From the NCBI RefSeq assembly GCF_000002425.4, contig NC_037273.1, forward strand, positions 9,746,089 through 9,810,088: 64,000 nucleotides of DNA, written 5' to 3'. The position numbers were made by a program, and so were the translations under genes. Of this stretch, positions 33,209 through 46,111 are shown piece after piece. The DNA is from Physcomitrium patens. Taxonomy: Eukaryota > Streptophyta > Bryopsida > Funariales > Funariaceae. How positions within the stretch are numbered: the stretch's first letter is position 1; every line of letters begins with the position of its first letter. Below the pieces are notes generated by a model. The model searched no databases. It saw only the letters and a program-made list of their open reading frames with translations, and was not told the origin of the DNA.

Positions 33209-33896
33209 ACAGGGTAAAGGATCCAGAATATCCATGTAGACTGCGACGCATGAACCTGCCAACCATGAATTTACACGACGCTAAGCAAACAGAATGCCCA
33301 ATTACCTGGAAATGATTCATCATTGTCTCGATGGAGGCCGTTCGATCAGCTCCTATCTCATATGAGCGAATCACAAATGTCTGCCGGTACACTAGCCTGC
33401 TCTCCACAAGCCTCCCTTGTCGAAGAGCATCAACGGGAACTTCTGATTTTACAGGAAAAACGTCATGTCGCCTCTGATTCTCGGCTGCCAGTGCGACACT
33501 GGCTATGGCAGCTAGGATCGCCCTAAATGCTGCACTATCTTTCTCGAGAACAGTGTGTGGCAATACTTTCGAGAAAGCATCGTTCACGTCTTCAGCCCTA
33601 TTTCCCCCTGTGAAGGCTCCATTGCCTGTCGCCGCCGCGGCATTCATACCCCTCGAGGTGCCATGCAACCCCGCCGATGCTTTGAGCGGGAATTGGCTGT
33701 CTGCTACCGAGAAAAAATTGGAGAATTCATATCCTGAGCTCGATTTCACAGCATAGCATGCTCCAGGATTTTTCGGTGAATACGAGGGGGACTCGCAGTG
33801 CTTCCAAGGAGAAAACCCAGTGGCCGAACCGCCTTTCCATGCATCAATACCAGAATATTTTGTTCTAATTAAACCTGCTCCTGCGATCATCTCCAT
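31595..33896 (-). CDS. FATB: Acyl-ACP thioesterase, FATB type (6 exons, 478 aa)
   Basis: Plastid enzyme that releases free fatty acids from acyl-ACP, ending synthesis before export. Exons, read from the right: 33306-33896, 32982-33115, 32607-32720, 32292-32466, 32094-32162, 31595-31948. All junctions are GT/AG and in phase. The N-terminus is Ser/Ala-rich (transit-peptide-like), then a hydrophobic stretch (AAFRAILAAIASVALAAE, near 121-138) typical of FATB rather than FATA. Conserved blocks: YRQTFVIRSYEIGADRTASIE, ETALNHVWMSGIAGDGFGAT, ASGKNGMRRDWLVRD, WVMMHRKTRKLSKMP, NQHVNNVKYIGW, NLEYRREC. The catalytic-set residues N347, H349 and C384 are present. Residues about 405-425 hold an odd low-complexity run (repeated SNGxSNG) after the YRREC block. 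The start is the first Met of exon 1. Intron 1 contains a 36-base poly(T) on the coding strand. Confidence 0.92.
33170..33205. repeat. Homopolymer A(36) in FATB intron 1
   Basis: Unbroken run of about 36 A on the plus strand, poly(T) in the FATB transcript sense. It lies about 55 bases before the intron 1 acceptor. Length may be affected by sequencing or assembly. Confidence 0.85.
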
Positions 33897-36690
33897 CGAC
33901 TCTACACCTGTGCGTTGTCACATGCGGGACGGAGAGTCCCGCGATTACCAATCTAGCTTCGCAGCGACCGTCTGCGCCCAAGGGCGATTAGCAAAATGCT
34001 AGCAGTACAGGAGAAAATGTGATCTTTGTCTCCACCCTCTCCCCTCGAAGATCCGATTCTATCTCAGCTGCCTACCTTCACGGCCCAGATCTACACAAAA
34101 GCACTCTCAACATTACCGCTTGCCGATCTCGACCTACACCTTTCACCCTCCCCGAGACTTCTGCTCCAAAACTGAACGCCCCGTCCCCGCTACAAAAATG
34201 TACTCAATGTCACACCATTTTCAACCCAAGCACAAGGGCAGAACTCACATTCCAACCGACGCGATGATTTCAAACGAAACAGAGCACCCTGTCCTCGCTC
34301 ATCCTCGCCTCTCGCTCATCCGCACACCAACAACCCCCGCTCTCGTTTCTCTCTCTCTCTCCTCTCCTCTCCCAGGCCATCACCCAGCACAGCATCCCCC
34401 ATGTGCAATCATCATCAGCACCACCATCATAAATCATCAACAGAATGTATCATTAAGAACAAATTGGAAAGAGACCCCCATGCCTAAATCCAAAGCGTCC
34501 TCCCCCCTGCTCCACCAAAATTAAATACTCCCACGTACTTCGTAACATACTGTACCTTGAGCAACCTTGCGGGGGAAGGAGGAAAGAGGGAAGTGTGTAC
34601 TACTCACATATTCCTTCTGGAACGTTTTTCCTTCGCAAATGAAGGATGGTTTCCGGTTTCCTCAGGCTTTGGCGACAACGCTCACACTCAACCCAATGAA
34701 CGGTGCTCACCCTGGCTCCACTGCGTACATTCCCGACTTCTCACTCTTTTGCTTGCTTCGAGAGTGGCGGTAGCATTACCAATGAAGCATTCTACGATGT
34801 GGGCGAGGAGTCAGGGGAAACGGGGGAGAAAGGGGGTCTAGGGGGGAGGAGGCTGTTGCTGCTGCTGCTGCAGGCAGGGGCTGCGATTGCCTGACCTGAC
34901 CTGGCCTGACACTGCCTTTCGCAACAGCTCGCGTCTGTTTTGCTTGTCTGCCAGCCTTGCATCCAGCGACACTTTCCTTTTTAACTTACTCGCCCACATC
35001 CGCTGCTGTACCACCACGGCGCGTCGGGTGGTGTCCTGTCACATTCGAGTCCTGTCACGTCGCAGCCAAGCACGGGGCGCGGTCATCCGGTAACTCCTCC
35101 CTTCACTCACCAGTAAGTCGCCGTTCGCCACCACACTGGGCATAAGTACTTCCTTCGCACCTCGTCCGCTACCTCTCTCCTAGAAACCACAGAACAGGCC
35201 TCCGCTTGGTACATACTAGAGGAATGCTTGTGTGTATGAGTCTCTGTGTGTGTGGGTGTGTGTTTTCGCTCTCTTTTCGACTGACTCGCTTATATTCGTG
35301 GCATGAGCCGGTACCTAGTCTCAGTCAATGCACATCTCCTCCCCACTTGTCTTTTTCCTGCTTATCTTCTGGCTTTCTTGTTTTTATGCTTTTCGTTTCT
35401 TTTCTTGCATTTCATTGTTTGTGTTGTTGGTGTGAGCTCTAATTACAATTTCCTTTAGCAGGTAAGAAAGGGCGGAAGCTCCAACGACTTTGTGAGAATC
35501 TGCAGAGCTGCCACGAAGGGGCCATCATCACTCAATATCTTATGTTTCATCTGCCTACACCCACCCTCATTAATGTGGCTGAGGGGATTCCATTCCTTGG
35601 CTTCGTCCCACACCACCTGATTCTCTACCGATCTACCACGTTGAATGAAAAAAAAAACACACGGCCAAGAATGTTAAAATGAATAAATAAATAAAGAAAT
35701 AAAAAGACTCACATCTCGACTTCACGAAGGGTACAACAACTCGACCCCGCTAGGCAGTAGAAAGTCAGGCAGTTAGGCAGCCAGCTAGCCGGCGGACGAA
35801 CAAGTGAGTGAAGGGCCATGCCAGGCCAAGCAATTCCGTCACGTTAGTGAAATGACCCCAACAACTACTACTTGTTCCACACGCCACCGCGAAAAAAGGG
35901 TTCACACAAACAAAGAGCGCGACGTCCTCACAAAAACATTTCCTCTGGGGGAAATCTGCAAGTGTGGGATTTGCTGGGGCTGCGAGCATCCACAAAAGCC
36001 CCTGCCGCATAAGTTCCCTGGTGGGGTACGGCGATCCCGCTACATACTCATGGTATGCCCTCCTCCTCGCCCTCTCAGCATGGCATTTTCTTCTTTACCC
36101 TTTTACACCTCCTTCCTTGTTCATCACTGCACAGCGAGCGGTCTCGAGCTGCCGGCTACCGTTGCGCCACTGGTTTTGAGCTGTCGCCCACTGATCTCAT
36201 CGTTTTTATTATTTCACTCCCTTCCATTCTCTCCTTCCACTCAACATTTTTACGAAGTTAGGATCCCACTGGATGCACACTCACACACACACACACACAT
36301 ATCCACACACCCACACACGGTTTTTGCTTTAGTTATGGTTTCGTGCTTTCTGTGTATCGGTGGGGGTTGCATGGGCGCTGTGTGTTGCAAACTGATTGCC
36401 TTACATCCTCTGCTGCTTCACAACTGCGGTGAGTTCCGTTTCGAGATCTGGAAACAACCATAATCTTCCCAACTGCGGCTCTCTGCTTGCTGATCTGGAA
36501 ACTGCCTTAGCTTTCAAAACTGTCGTTTCGGTTTGCATCGGAAGCATTTCACCGTCTGGATTCGTGTCGGTACAGACTCTTCGATGAGTTGTGGGATGTG
36601 ATGAATGGTGCTTCCTTGGAAGATTTGTGTGAGTTTTATCTGGGTGGGAATAGTTTGAGATCAAAAATAGATTCAAATCGAGATCTCTCT
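33897..36690. other. FATB 5' region and GC/CT-rich intergenic DNA
   Basis: No gene supported. A (CT)n/(GA)n tract lies at about 34341-34374, some 450 bp upstream of the FATB start, and GA-rich on the FATB strand, as is common in plant 5' untranslated or promoter regions. Other simple repeats: (GT)n near 35240-35260 and (CA)n near 36280-36318. Several overlapping plus-strand ORFs (for example 34019-34524 and 35804-36463) have compositional bias and no recognisable domain. An unannotated non-coding transcript or untranslated exon cannot be excluded. Confidence 0.5.
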
Positions 36691-36699
36691 CTCCCTCTA

Positions 36700-36820
36700 T
36701 GTATATATATATAAATATATATACACATATATATATAAATATATATATACACATATATATATAAATATATATATACACATATATATATATATATAGATAT
36801 ATATATATATACATATGTGT
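36700..36820. repeat. AT-rich minisatellite, about 27-bp unit
   Basis: Three near-identical copies of a unit built from ACACAT followed by (AT)n, AAAT and (AT)n, starting near 36723, 36750 and 36776, ending in a longer AT run. It gives a tyrosine/isoleucine-only reading frame, which is not a gene. Confidence 0.8.
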
Positions 36821-38940
36821 ATTCTTTTTTGCAAAACCGTGATTTTCCTTATTATTTTGGACACTTCATGATGCTAGACTTATTGAATGACAAATAGTTT
36901 TAAAGCAAGTGTTAGAATTGATGAAAAAATTACACATAATCTATAAACTTCACATGGGTGCACAACTGCAGAAGTAATTTCGTGGTTAGACTACATGAAA
37001 TAACTCACTAAATCATTAATGTTCTTGATTTTAATGTTTGAAAATAAATAAATAAAGAAACAAATAAAACACACACACACACACACACTAATCACACAGA
37101 ATCGTTGAATGTAGGTGAGAATGATTGGTTTAACATCTATTGTATCTGTAAAGTACTTACAAACCAGACTGTAATGAAGTGGGTGTATTTAAACTTCAAA
37201 ATATTATGAGAATAATGTACTGTAAGATTCTCTTGACGATTGGATTGATTGAAAAGAGCATAATATCAAATTCTGCACATTGATAATAAAATTCACCTTG
37301 TACTGCAAATGTAGAACTGGAAAAGAAACCTCTTGTGACTAATTTGTTATCAGTTGCAACTAATTTTTTTTGAATAACGTGGCTTTTGGAAGAATACAAA
37401 GACAAGGAAAATGCATCTAATGGTTAAGAAATGATAAAGTGACAATGTTTTAGGGTACTATTTTGTTTAATTTTGCATCAATCATACTCTTTTAAAGTGT
37501 GTTAAATGAAAATGTTGAGTAATTGGTAAAATGAAACACACACACATGTGTGTGTATGTACATGTATATATGTATATATGTAACAGTTTAAAGATCATAA
37601 AATGCATTAATGAAAATGAACATTATGTTTTAGGTTATTTTGTCAAAATATTATTTTATTCAGCATGAGTTAAAATATATATATATATATATACATACAT
37701 CAACATAAACAATTAACTTATTATCAAAAAGTAAAAGTGATTAACTCCCCCACTCACGTATAAAGCAACTTTTCAAGCATGATAAGGTACTTTTGTCTTT
37801 TTAGTCTCATGACGTGGCAGTCAGCCCATGTTTTGAAGCTTCCCTGAAGCACTGTTGTCCTTCAGTGGAGGTAGATCCGTCACCAACTATCTCCAGGGTA
37901 TCAACCAGGGTATAGATCATATGATCATGCCCAGTGACTGACCTCATTGCTAAACAACAAGAGAAAATAATAATAATAATAATAAAATGTTTGGGTTGTG
38001 ATTCTCCACCCATTCCTCTAACTAACTTGTTTTTGTTTTTGACCACATTCCCTTCTTCCTTACACAGCTACAATCAAAGACCCATGTTTGTTATAGTAAA
38101 AGTTGGTTGCTATTTCCATAAGAAGAAAACAAATGTTTAGATATTTCTATAATACGGCAATAGACTTCATCGTGCTACGATTAAAAAATCGAGTGGATTG
38201 CTTTTCTACAATATAATCATAGACATTGGCGATCATCACTAAGTTTCTCCAGCTTAAATGGATACGAGAATTTTGAATAAACGATGATGGACACACACAC
38301 AAAAAATAATAAAAAAATATAAAATAAAATCACGAGGAAAATATTGATGGGTATATTCACATTTCATGAATATATTTCGTTGTTACGTGGCAAGTCATTG
38401 ACAGTATGGAGACATTTTGTCTAATGTTATATAAATGCGTATAAATGGTGAGAAACATGCACATTAATATATTTGGAATGATGAGAAACAGCCCATAATG
38501 TGATGAAGCGGATAAAAAAGCAAAAATGAAATTCTACATTATCTGATCCACAATTCTGTATTGGATTAAGCTCTGATCCATTCATGTACAGCTGGCGCAC
38601 TTCTGCCACGCTGGCATCCGACTCATCCCATCCCAAAACAGTAATAACTACTAAACCAATCCCAATCAAAGGCCGCAATGAATGCCAGAATTGGGCCTGG
38701 CCGGGCCGGGTCGATCGGGGCCAAGCGCACCTGGGATTCCTTACAACCGCTCCTACGTGGGTGCAGGTCGACCCTCGGTGACAGGGCGGGTCTTCGTTCT
38801 CCAAACTGGGGAACAACACCAAACCAACTACCAAACCGTCTGGGTCCTGGTTCGGGATCAGGTTAGGACCCGAACCCAATCCCAAACCCAAACCTGGGCC
38901 CTATCTTTCGGCGCTGATGGATTCGACTGAGCAGAAGTCT
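36821..38940. other. Intergenic DNA, no gene seen
   Basis: AT-rich, with (AC)n tracts near 37070-37090 and 37540-37552, (AT)n near 37676-37692 and (AAT)n near 37966-37985. Bases 38690-38910 become GC-rich with repeated short CCCAA/GGGCC motifs; the ORFs there (both strands) are compositional artefacts. Confidence 0.5.
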
Positions 38941-39730
38941 TCGAATAGAATATGCAGCACATACTTACAATGTGCGGACATTGGAAATAGTAATTCTTTG
39001 TAGAGATGAAACGATTGGAGCTTAAGCGTCACAGAGGAGGAGAAGGGCATAACAACAAAACGAGTAAAAGGAGTAAGGGAAGACGAACTGAGTGGATAAA
39101 TAAGGAAAAGCGGTACTTTGGAGAGGACCAGTAGGGTGTCGTCAATCGATCGGCCGGGAATCTAGAACCAGCATGGCGACTGATCGATCAGCGGGTTTTG
39201 TTGGTTCCGGGAGGGAGATAGGACATAACCTCGGAAGCATCGCACATCGAGCAGAGCGCAGTCGAGGTGTGCGTGGATTCGTCTGTTTGATTCTCCTCGT
39301 TACGGAATTGTTTTTGTTGTTTTTTGGCCGGAGTCCACCACGGATTCGGTAACAAAGTCCCTGGGATGTGGGGGAGGGTTGGAAGCGGAAGAGGGGGGAG
39401 GAGACGATGGGTAGGAATCAGTCAAAGGACTAGGACAAGCCAGGGTTGGACGCTCTGCGACCCAGGTATTTTTAGTGTGTAGCTATGGGAAGCGTAGCTA
39501 TGATTCGAGCGCTGCGGCGGCTATGTGGAGGGGGAGGGTTGGAAGCGAGAGAGCAGCTGCAATCTAGAAGCTGTTGTCGCGAATAATGAGTCCGTTGTTC
39601 CTGTAAGCTGGGGGGGATTAGAAGGTTTATCCAGCTGGGGATTACCTGCAATCAGGTTTTCTGGTGGGAGCGGTGAATGCTTCGGGCGGGTGGTAGGAGG
39701 GAGGTTGAGGTGGGATTTTAGGAAGACGAG
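38941..39730 (+). promoter_or_regulatory. Presumed promoter and 5' UTR of CCaMK
   Basis: GC-richer sequence leading to the ATG at 39731 (context GACGAGATGAGT). No clear TATA box or core motif could be assigned. The role is inferred only from position. Confidence 0.35.
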
Positions 39731-42663
39731 ATGAGTGATCCATATGGGAGGAGATTGTTGGTGGATGATTTCCACGTGGGTCCCGTGCTGGGTACTGGGG
39801 GGTTTTCGGTGGTGAGAGCTGGTGTGCGGAAGCAGGACAATCTTCAGGTTGCTATCAAGACGCTGAAGAAGTTCGGCTACGGGAGAGGGGACCATGGCCG
39901 GCCCGGCGCGCAAATGTCGCAGGCGGAGGCGCTGGTGAAGAATGAGATTATGGTCATGATGCGCATTGTGGACGAAGTGTCGCCTCACCCCAATGTGATT
40001 CATCTTATCGATGTGTATGAGGACGACGGAGCAGTGCATTTGGTGCTGGAGCTCTGCAGAGGGGGCGAGCTGTTCGATCGCATAGTCCAGCACGAGCGAT
40101 ACTCGGAGCGAGACGCCGCGAAAGTCGTGCGTCAGATTGCGTCAGGGCTGGCCGCACTGCACCAGGCGCAGATTGTGCACCGGGACCTAAAACCGGAGAA
40201 CTGTTTGTACGTGAACCCCTTGGCAGAGGCGCCGCTCAAGATCATGGACTTCGGCTTAAGTTACATTCACCATAACACAAATTCGATTGTGGGTATCTTT
40301 GGGTCGATTGATTACATGGCCCCTGAACAACTCAGTCTGTCTGGCATAATGCCTGCCAATGATATGTGGTCGCTCGGGGTGATCCTCTATATTCTCCTAT
40401 GCGGGTGCGTTCTTTGAACTCACTCAATTTTTCAAGAAAACCAGAAATCCCCTAATTGCAAATTTCATCTCCATGTTGTTGTTGTTTTTTGCAAATTTGT
40501 TTCATGCAGAACATGCTAGAGTCTATGCTGTGTGTTTTCTAAGCTTGGCTCGTTTTTTAATCTGTGTGCAGGTATCCTCCATTTCGTGCTAGGTCTAGCC
40601 GTGACAAGCAGATGCAAATCCTAACGGTGACTACTCGTTCCCACTTATTACACTCTCGTAGTGCTCTGTCGGATTAGAGAAACTCTTCTTGTTGTCTCAA
40701 ACTTTTCTCTGTGCTTTCCCTTGTTAAGGCGTTTATCGCGGTTTCTTCACCATAGTAAACAGCTCGCGTGACAACCCGGCATCGAGTGCGTTACAGAGAC
40801 TCCATTTACCAGTAGCTAACTGCTTTGATTGATTCGTTTGTACCGATATTTAAGTTTGTCAAAACGTCTACGCTTAGCACAGCTTTTGAGTAAGCCAATC
40901 ATAGGTTTGCAGGGATCATACAGCATGGAAGAAGAAAGTTGGAGAGGTATTTCTCATGAAGCGAAGCAGCTCATTAGAAGGTTGTTGTCGGTGGATCCGT
41001 TTGCGCGTCCCACTGCTCGAGAGGTAAGTTGTGTGCCTCACACTAATCCAATCTCAGCCCTCCCTTCCGGTACCGTTTAAATATTATTGATGGGCATTCA
41101 ATATTTACTTAACCCTGAATAAGGATAAGTGCGAGGTTGCAAAACCCCATCCTCGCTCTTAAGCTGGATTGTTGTCGTTCCTTTGAATTTGTTGTCACTT
41201 TTTCCGAGGTCCGTAGTAATGGCAAGAGCGTTTACCAAAGCGATATAGAAGAGTTGCTGACAGGGCACCAATGGCGGATGCCTAGTTATTGTCACACCCA
41301 TGGGTGTCTGGAGATATAGCAAACAGGGACCTGCTTCACAAAGACGTTTTCATGCGCTTACAACACTTCAATGCCCGACGCAAGTTTCGGGCTACAGCCT
41401 ATGCCAGCATTGTGAGAACAAAGTTTCTGCTGCGCACCAGATATTTGAAGGAGCTTCTTGGAGACCGTGTTCTTACTGATTCTGAGTTGGAAGCTTTGCG
41501 TGTAAATTTCATGCGTATGTATGTACTTTACCGACACCGTCAGATCCTTTTGTTTAGATTTTTATGGAGCTACTGGGCTTACGCCTTTTGATCTTTCAGT
41601 ATTCCATTTCCGGTCGCTCTTAGCTCTAAAACTACAAGAAAAGAAAACAGTTTTAGCCCTTCATCTTAGAGATATAGTTACACAATATGAGCAGTGAAGT
41701 TGGTGCTTGACAAGGTCCTTTCTGGATGGGACTTCGACTGAGCTGATTACCGTGGACGTCTCCATATTGGGGAGCTTGTATGACCTTTCAATGCTGGTTT
41801 TGTGCGTACAGATCTTCAAACGGACAGACGGCTACGCTTAAAGAGTTTGAAGAAGTTTTACGCTCCATAAACTTGCACTGCTTCGTGCCACTTGCTCCTC
41901 GCATTTTCGAGTTGTTCGACTACAACCACGATGGCGGGATAGATCTGCGCGAAGTGGTCTGTGGATTCTCTCTTTTGCGAACATCACATCTAGATGATGC
42001 CTTACAAATGTGCTTCAAGGTGTGTCCCACGAAAGTTTTCTCTGCTTTCTGAATCATTATCCATCTCTAATTCTACGTTTTTGAGTAGTTTTCAATCTGC
42101 TCAAGTCTACTCGTCATGAATGCCATACATTGTGTACTTTCCGGATTCCTCCTAGATTTAAATGATCTGAAACATAGCAATTTTTCTCTCGGTGCTTGTA
42201 GATCTATGACAGAGACGATTCTGGTTACATTTCTAAGGGTGAACTGGCTCGAGTTCTTGGGGTATGTCACGATCCACTCGCAGTGTGGTACATTCTTCTG
42301 CAAGTTGGTAATATCTGCATTAAGTTCGTCGAGTCTGACATCACAATATCCTTAAATGTCATTTGTGAGTTCTGCGTCTTCATGAAGATGGTGCCGTGTA
42401 CTATACTCCTAGGGGGCTTGGTTATGATGGGGGCTTTTAGAGGCGCTGCTACTGTTTGGATCCTAACTCTGTTCAAATTTGCTGAGCAGGCATTGCCAGA
42501 AGACTACCTCCCAGCAGATATCAGTCAAGTGCAGATGGACGATATCTTTGAGCATGTCGATACCGACAGTGATGGTCGCATCAGCTACCAGGAATTTCGA
42601 CGAGCTCTCTCTTTACAAGATGCTGTCATGAATCATTTTCGTATGGAGGGTCAGGTCCAGTGA
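39731..42663 (+). CDS. CCaMK: Calcium/calmodulin-dependent protein kinase CCaMK (7 exons, 504 aa)
   Basis: Ser/Thr kinase that decodes nuclear calcium spiking; in vascular plants (DMI3) it phosphorylates CYCLOPS in the symbiosis pathway. Exons: 39731-40404, 40572-40626, 40913-41023, 41286-41518, 41812-42019, 42202-42261, 42490-42663; GT/AG and in phase. Kinase domain: glycine loop GTGGFSVV (21-28), K43, HRDLKPEN (150-157), DFG (173-175), GSIDYMAPEQ (191-200), DMWSLGVILYILLCG. A calmodulin-binding/autoinhibitory helix (HFNARRKFRATAYASIVR, about 307-324) precedes a visinin-like part with three good EF-hand loops at 394-405, 430-441 and 471-482. The kinase plus CaM-binding plus three-EF layout separates CCaMK from CDPKs (four EF hands, no CaM site). 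Odd: around residue 252 it reads EESWRGIS where legume proteins, as I recall them, have EKTWKGI with the regulatory Thr. Confidence 0.92.
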
Positions 42664-43690
42664 AATGCGCATTCATAAACACATTCTTTTTGAAGGACTT
42701 CGTGATAGTCTGATACTAACGAACAAAATGTACTCGCAGTATTGACACAATCACGAGATTTTTGGCTTGTAAAGTTGAGCTGGAACCCTCTGATTCTTGA
42801 GGAGTTGTGCTTCTAGATGTCATTTGAAGTGACGTCGAATGTGAAATGAAACTGCTGTAGATTCGTCTTAGCCTGGTGTAAATATGGTGTGCATGTGTAC
42901 TCAATTAGCTTGAAGGAAGGAACAATCAATTTGACTGAATACAAGAACAAGAAATTTTCTTTTCAGCCAGTTGGGCAAGGAAACTAGATACAACTGTTGT
43001 ATGTGGATGATTCATTCTGTATCTTTTCACTGCCGAAGTTCATCTGGAGCTTGATAAGTGGGTATTCGCCGCAATCCAACCACAAAGGAGGCTAGTAACG
43101 AGCTGCATACAGAAATATCATTAGCAACATCTGGAGCTTGTGTTGAGGTCAGTTTAATAACTGTTAAGAATTGAAATTCATTACATGCTACCCAGGCGTG
43201 TCGTGTTTCATTTGTTTTGTATCTTTTCGAAAGCTACTTAAAACAGCTGGATTTGACCATTTATTAAAAGAAAAAAGTTAAGAAAAAAAAGAAGCGAAGT
43301 ATTGCTCGGTACTGATCTCGTTCCCCTCAACTCTCTCTGATCTTCGTGTACCAAATCTCACATTTGTCTGTCACAGCTGAAGGCCTCCCGTCCGCTCAGC
43401 GTGACCTCGACGAAGATTAGGACTTTCCAGAAACTAGGGCTTGGATTGCACATTTTAAGACTATTATTATGTGCTTTGACATTTTTGATCCAAACACATC
43501 CTAAAATTCTTGCATGGATTATTTTAAGAAGCATGTTAAACAAGTTAAAAGTAATCAGTAAATATATTTCTAATAGTATAAGTGATTTATTAGGAAAATA
43601 TGCAACTAATTTGGACACTTTGATCCAAAAATATGTATTATAATAGAAAAAATTATAATAGAGTATAAAAGATGATATAATTATTAATTT
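42664..43690 (+). other. CCaMK 3' flank, no further gene seen
   Basis: The first few hundred bases are presumably the CCaMK 3' untranslated region. From about 43430 the sequence turns AT-rich toward the copia element. No recognisable ORF. Confidence 0.45.
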
Positions 43691-43787
43691 AATTACTGAA
43701 TACAAAAGGTTGTCATTTTCTTATGATTTACCTGCAAATGTTATTTATATACAAAGTATACAATTCAAGACTATCTTATACCCTTCT

Positions 43788-43915
43788 TTTAATTATTATT
43801 ATTACTATTCTATCCAATATTCTTATTATTACTATTCTATTCAATTATTACTATTCTATCCAATATTATTATTACTACTATTCTATTCAATTATTACTAT
43901 TCTATTCAATATTGT
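43788..43915. repeat. Tandem repeat, ATTACTATTCTATTCAAT-type unit
   Basis: About five imperfect copies of a 20-25 base unit ATTATTACTATTCTATYCAA. It lies just upstream of the copia gag remnant. Confidence 0.75.
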
Positions 43916-44099
43916 TGTAGTTGATTTTGATTGTTGCTAAATATTAATACTATTGCTATTATTGAGAATTAAAGTTGATAAGATTATTACTTTATCATAA
44001 CTTGGTATTGTTGCTTTGTGGCATTGATTCTAATACAATACTTGTTGCTTGTTATATTATTGCTACTTTAAGATTTGTTGTTGTTGAACAATCTTGTTA

Positions 44100-46071
44100 T
44101 TCGCTACTGTTGCATATATTTTTTTAATAATGGCATCATCTTTGATCGACCATTGCATTGATTGATTGAATGAAAAGAACTATGATACATGGATGTTAGT
44201 CATAAAGCATTTGATGCACATACATAAGCTCTACACACATATAGACTCAACATTACAATGTCTTTTGGATATGAACAAGAAATCAAAATAGAAGTTAAAA
44301 GCGGTGGAAGCATAAGCATTGATTGTGCTCAATCTCAAATCTTTGTAATTAGTATACAAATGTAAGTCAACAAAAGAAATGCAAGATGTTTTAGTTAGCA
44401 TCTACAAGCTATTAGAGTTCAATATTGAGATCTTCTTGATGAAGAAACTCCACAATCTTTGGTACATTAATGAAAAACCTATTGAGAGTTTTCTTGGCAA
44501 AATCTTTGACCTTAGAAATTAATACATTGAATCTGGTGGTAAAATTGGCAAACATAGTTGGACTTTTCTTGTATTTACTACATTATCAAAGTTATTGAAT
44601 TTGTTTGTTTAGTTGATTGCATTGAAAAACAAGAAGAGATCACAGAAGAAATTATATGGACCATACTTTTTAAAGAAAAGATATAAAGAAATAATAAGAA
44701 TAGCTTTCTATTTTTTGCTTTAGTAATATATGTATATAGGAAACAACCTTTGAAGAAGAAATATCCATAACAAAAGCAAAAATTAAAGATTAATAAGTCC
44801 AAAAGTAGTTGTAGGACTTATGGATAGAAAGAACATTAGTGAGGTGATGTAGAATATTTTAGAATAAACGGTAGTGATATAAGTATTGATATTATTGTTA
44901 TTTTCTTAAGCCAAGAAGCATTATATGAATCACAAGCAATAATTACATCACTATTTCAATCATGCCATTATATTTGCATTAGTAATGCAAAAAATATGCA
45001 CATCTAAAAAAACATAAGTAAGCTTCTCAATTTTCATGAAAATGCAACTATCCAACTTTATGGCTACAACAGTGTATCAACACATCACAAAGTTTAAATA
45101 AAATGCACATCAAAATTTTAAATCTAACAAAAAAAAAAAAAATAAAAAAAATCATATGATTGTGAAGGATATATATTGGATTTATAGAGCACATAATATA
45201 TTCTTGTCAACTATAATATTCTACAAGAAAGATTGTAAGTATAGCTTGAATGAAAATGGAGTTGATTGGATCCTTTTCTTAGATTACTTATTCATGCAAG
45301 GTACTCTCAACAATAAAACTTATCTTATGCCTTGTAAAATTAAAGAAGTTATTGTTAGTGCTAATTCATCTATCTTAGGTTGTATATTCATTGAATAATA
45401 TTAAGCATTATCATATGCTTTGATGCATACAATATGAAAGGTGGAGCAGATGAATAGTATTGAAGAATTTGAAGATTAAGGATGAAAAGAATAAAGTACT
45501 CACATGTGAATTGTGCATTATTGATAAGGTCTATAGGTAGTCTTTTTCATACAAGTAGAAGCATATTGATAGCATTTTAGATGTTATAATATCTAATCTT
45601 AGTTATTTTGATACAACTAATTTTCATAGTACTAAATGGTTAGTTGTGTGGATTAACAAATATTTATATTATAGTAGTCTTCCATTTCTTTAAAATAATG
45701 ACCATGTGTATGTTGCTTATAAGTCATAGGGAATAGAGGCACAAAGAAGAACTAAAAGAAAGGTGAATATATTATTAAAGAATGCCAAGTTAGATAGTTG
45801 GTATTTAGAATTTATTGCCAAGTTTATAACCTAGACTTGTAATTGCCTTCTACTTGTAAGATTTAGTGGTAAGATACTATATAAAGTTTTTTATGATAAA
45901 AAAACCTTCAATTAAATATGCTTATTATTTTGGTTATTATGTGTAGTATTACATATTAAAAAAATGTTAAAATCTTGATTTAAATTTAAAGAAGGGTATT
46001 TTTTTAATATTAAAATATACCAAAAAAATATAAGATTTTCCTATTTAAAGACAAGAAGATGTTTTTTAATC

Positions 46072-46111
<40 letters not shown>

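Noticed and set aside
35804..36463. 219-codon plus-strand ORF between FATB and CCaMK
   Set aside because: Low-complexity, includes a CA repeat read as His-Thr, and matches no domain.
36401..36814. Minus-strand ORF rich in Tyr/Ile
   Set aside because: Translation of the AT minisatellite.
38427..38930. Overlapping ORFs and telomere-like CCCAAACCC motifs
   Set aside because: GC-rich degenerate short repeats; no run of the plant telomere unit CCCTAAA, and ORFs on both strands look alike in composition bias.
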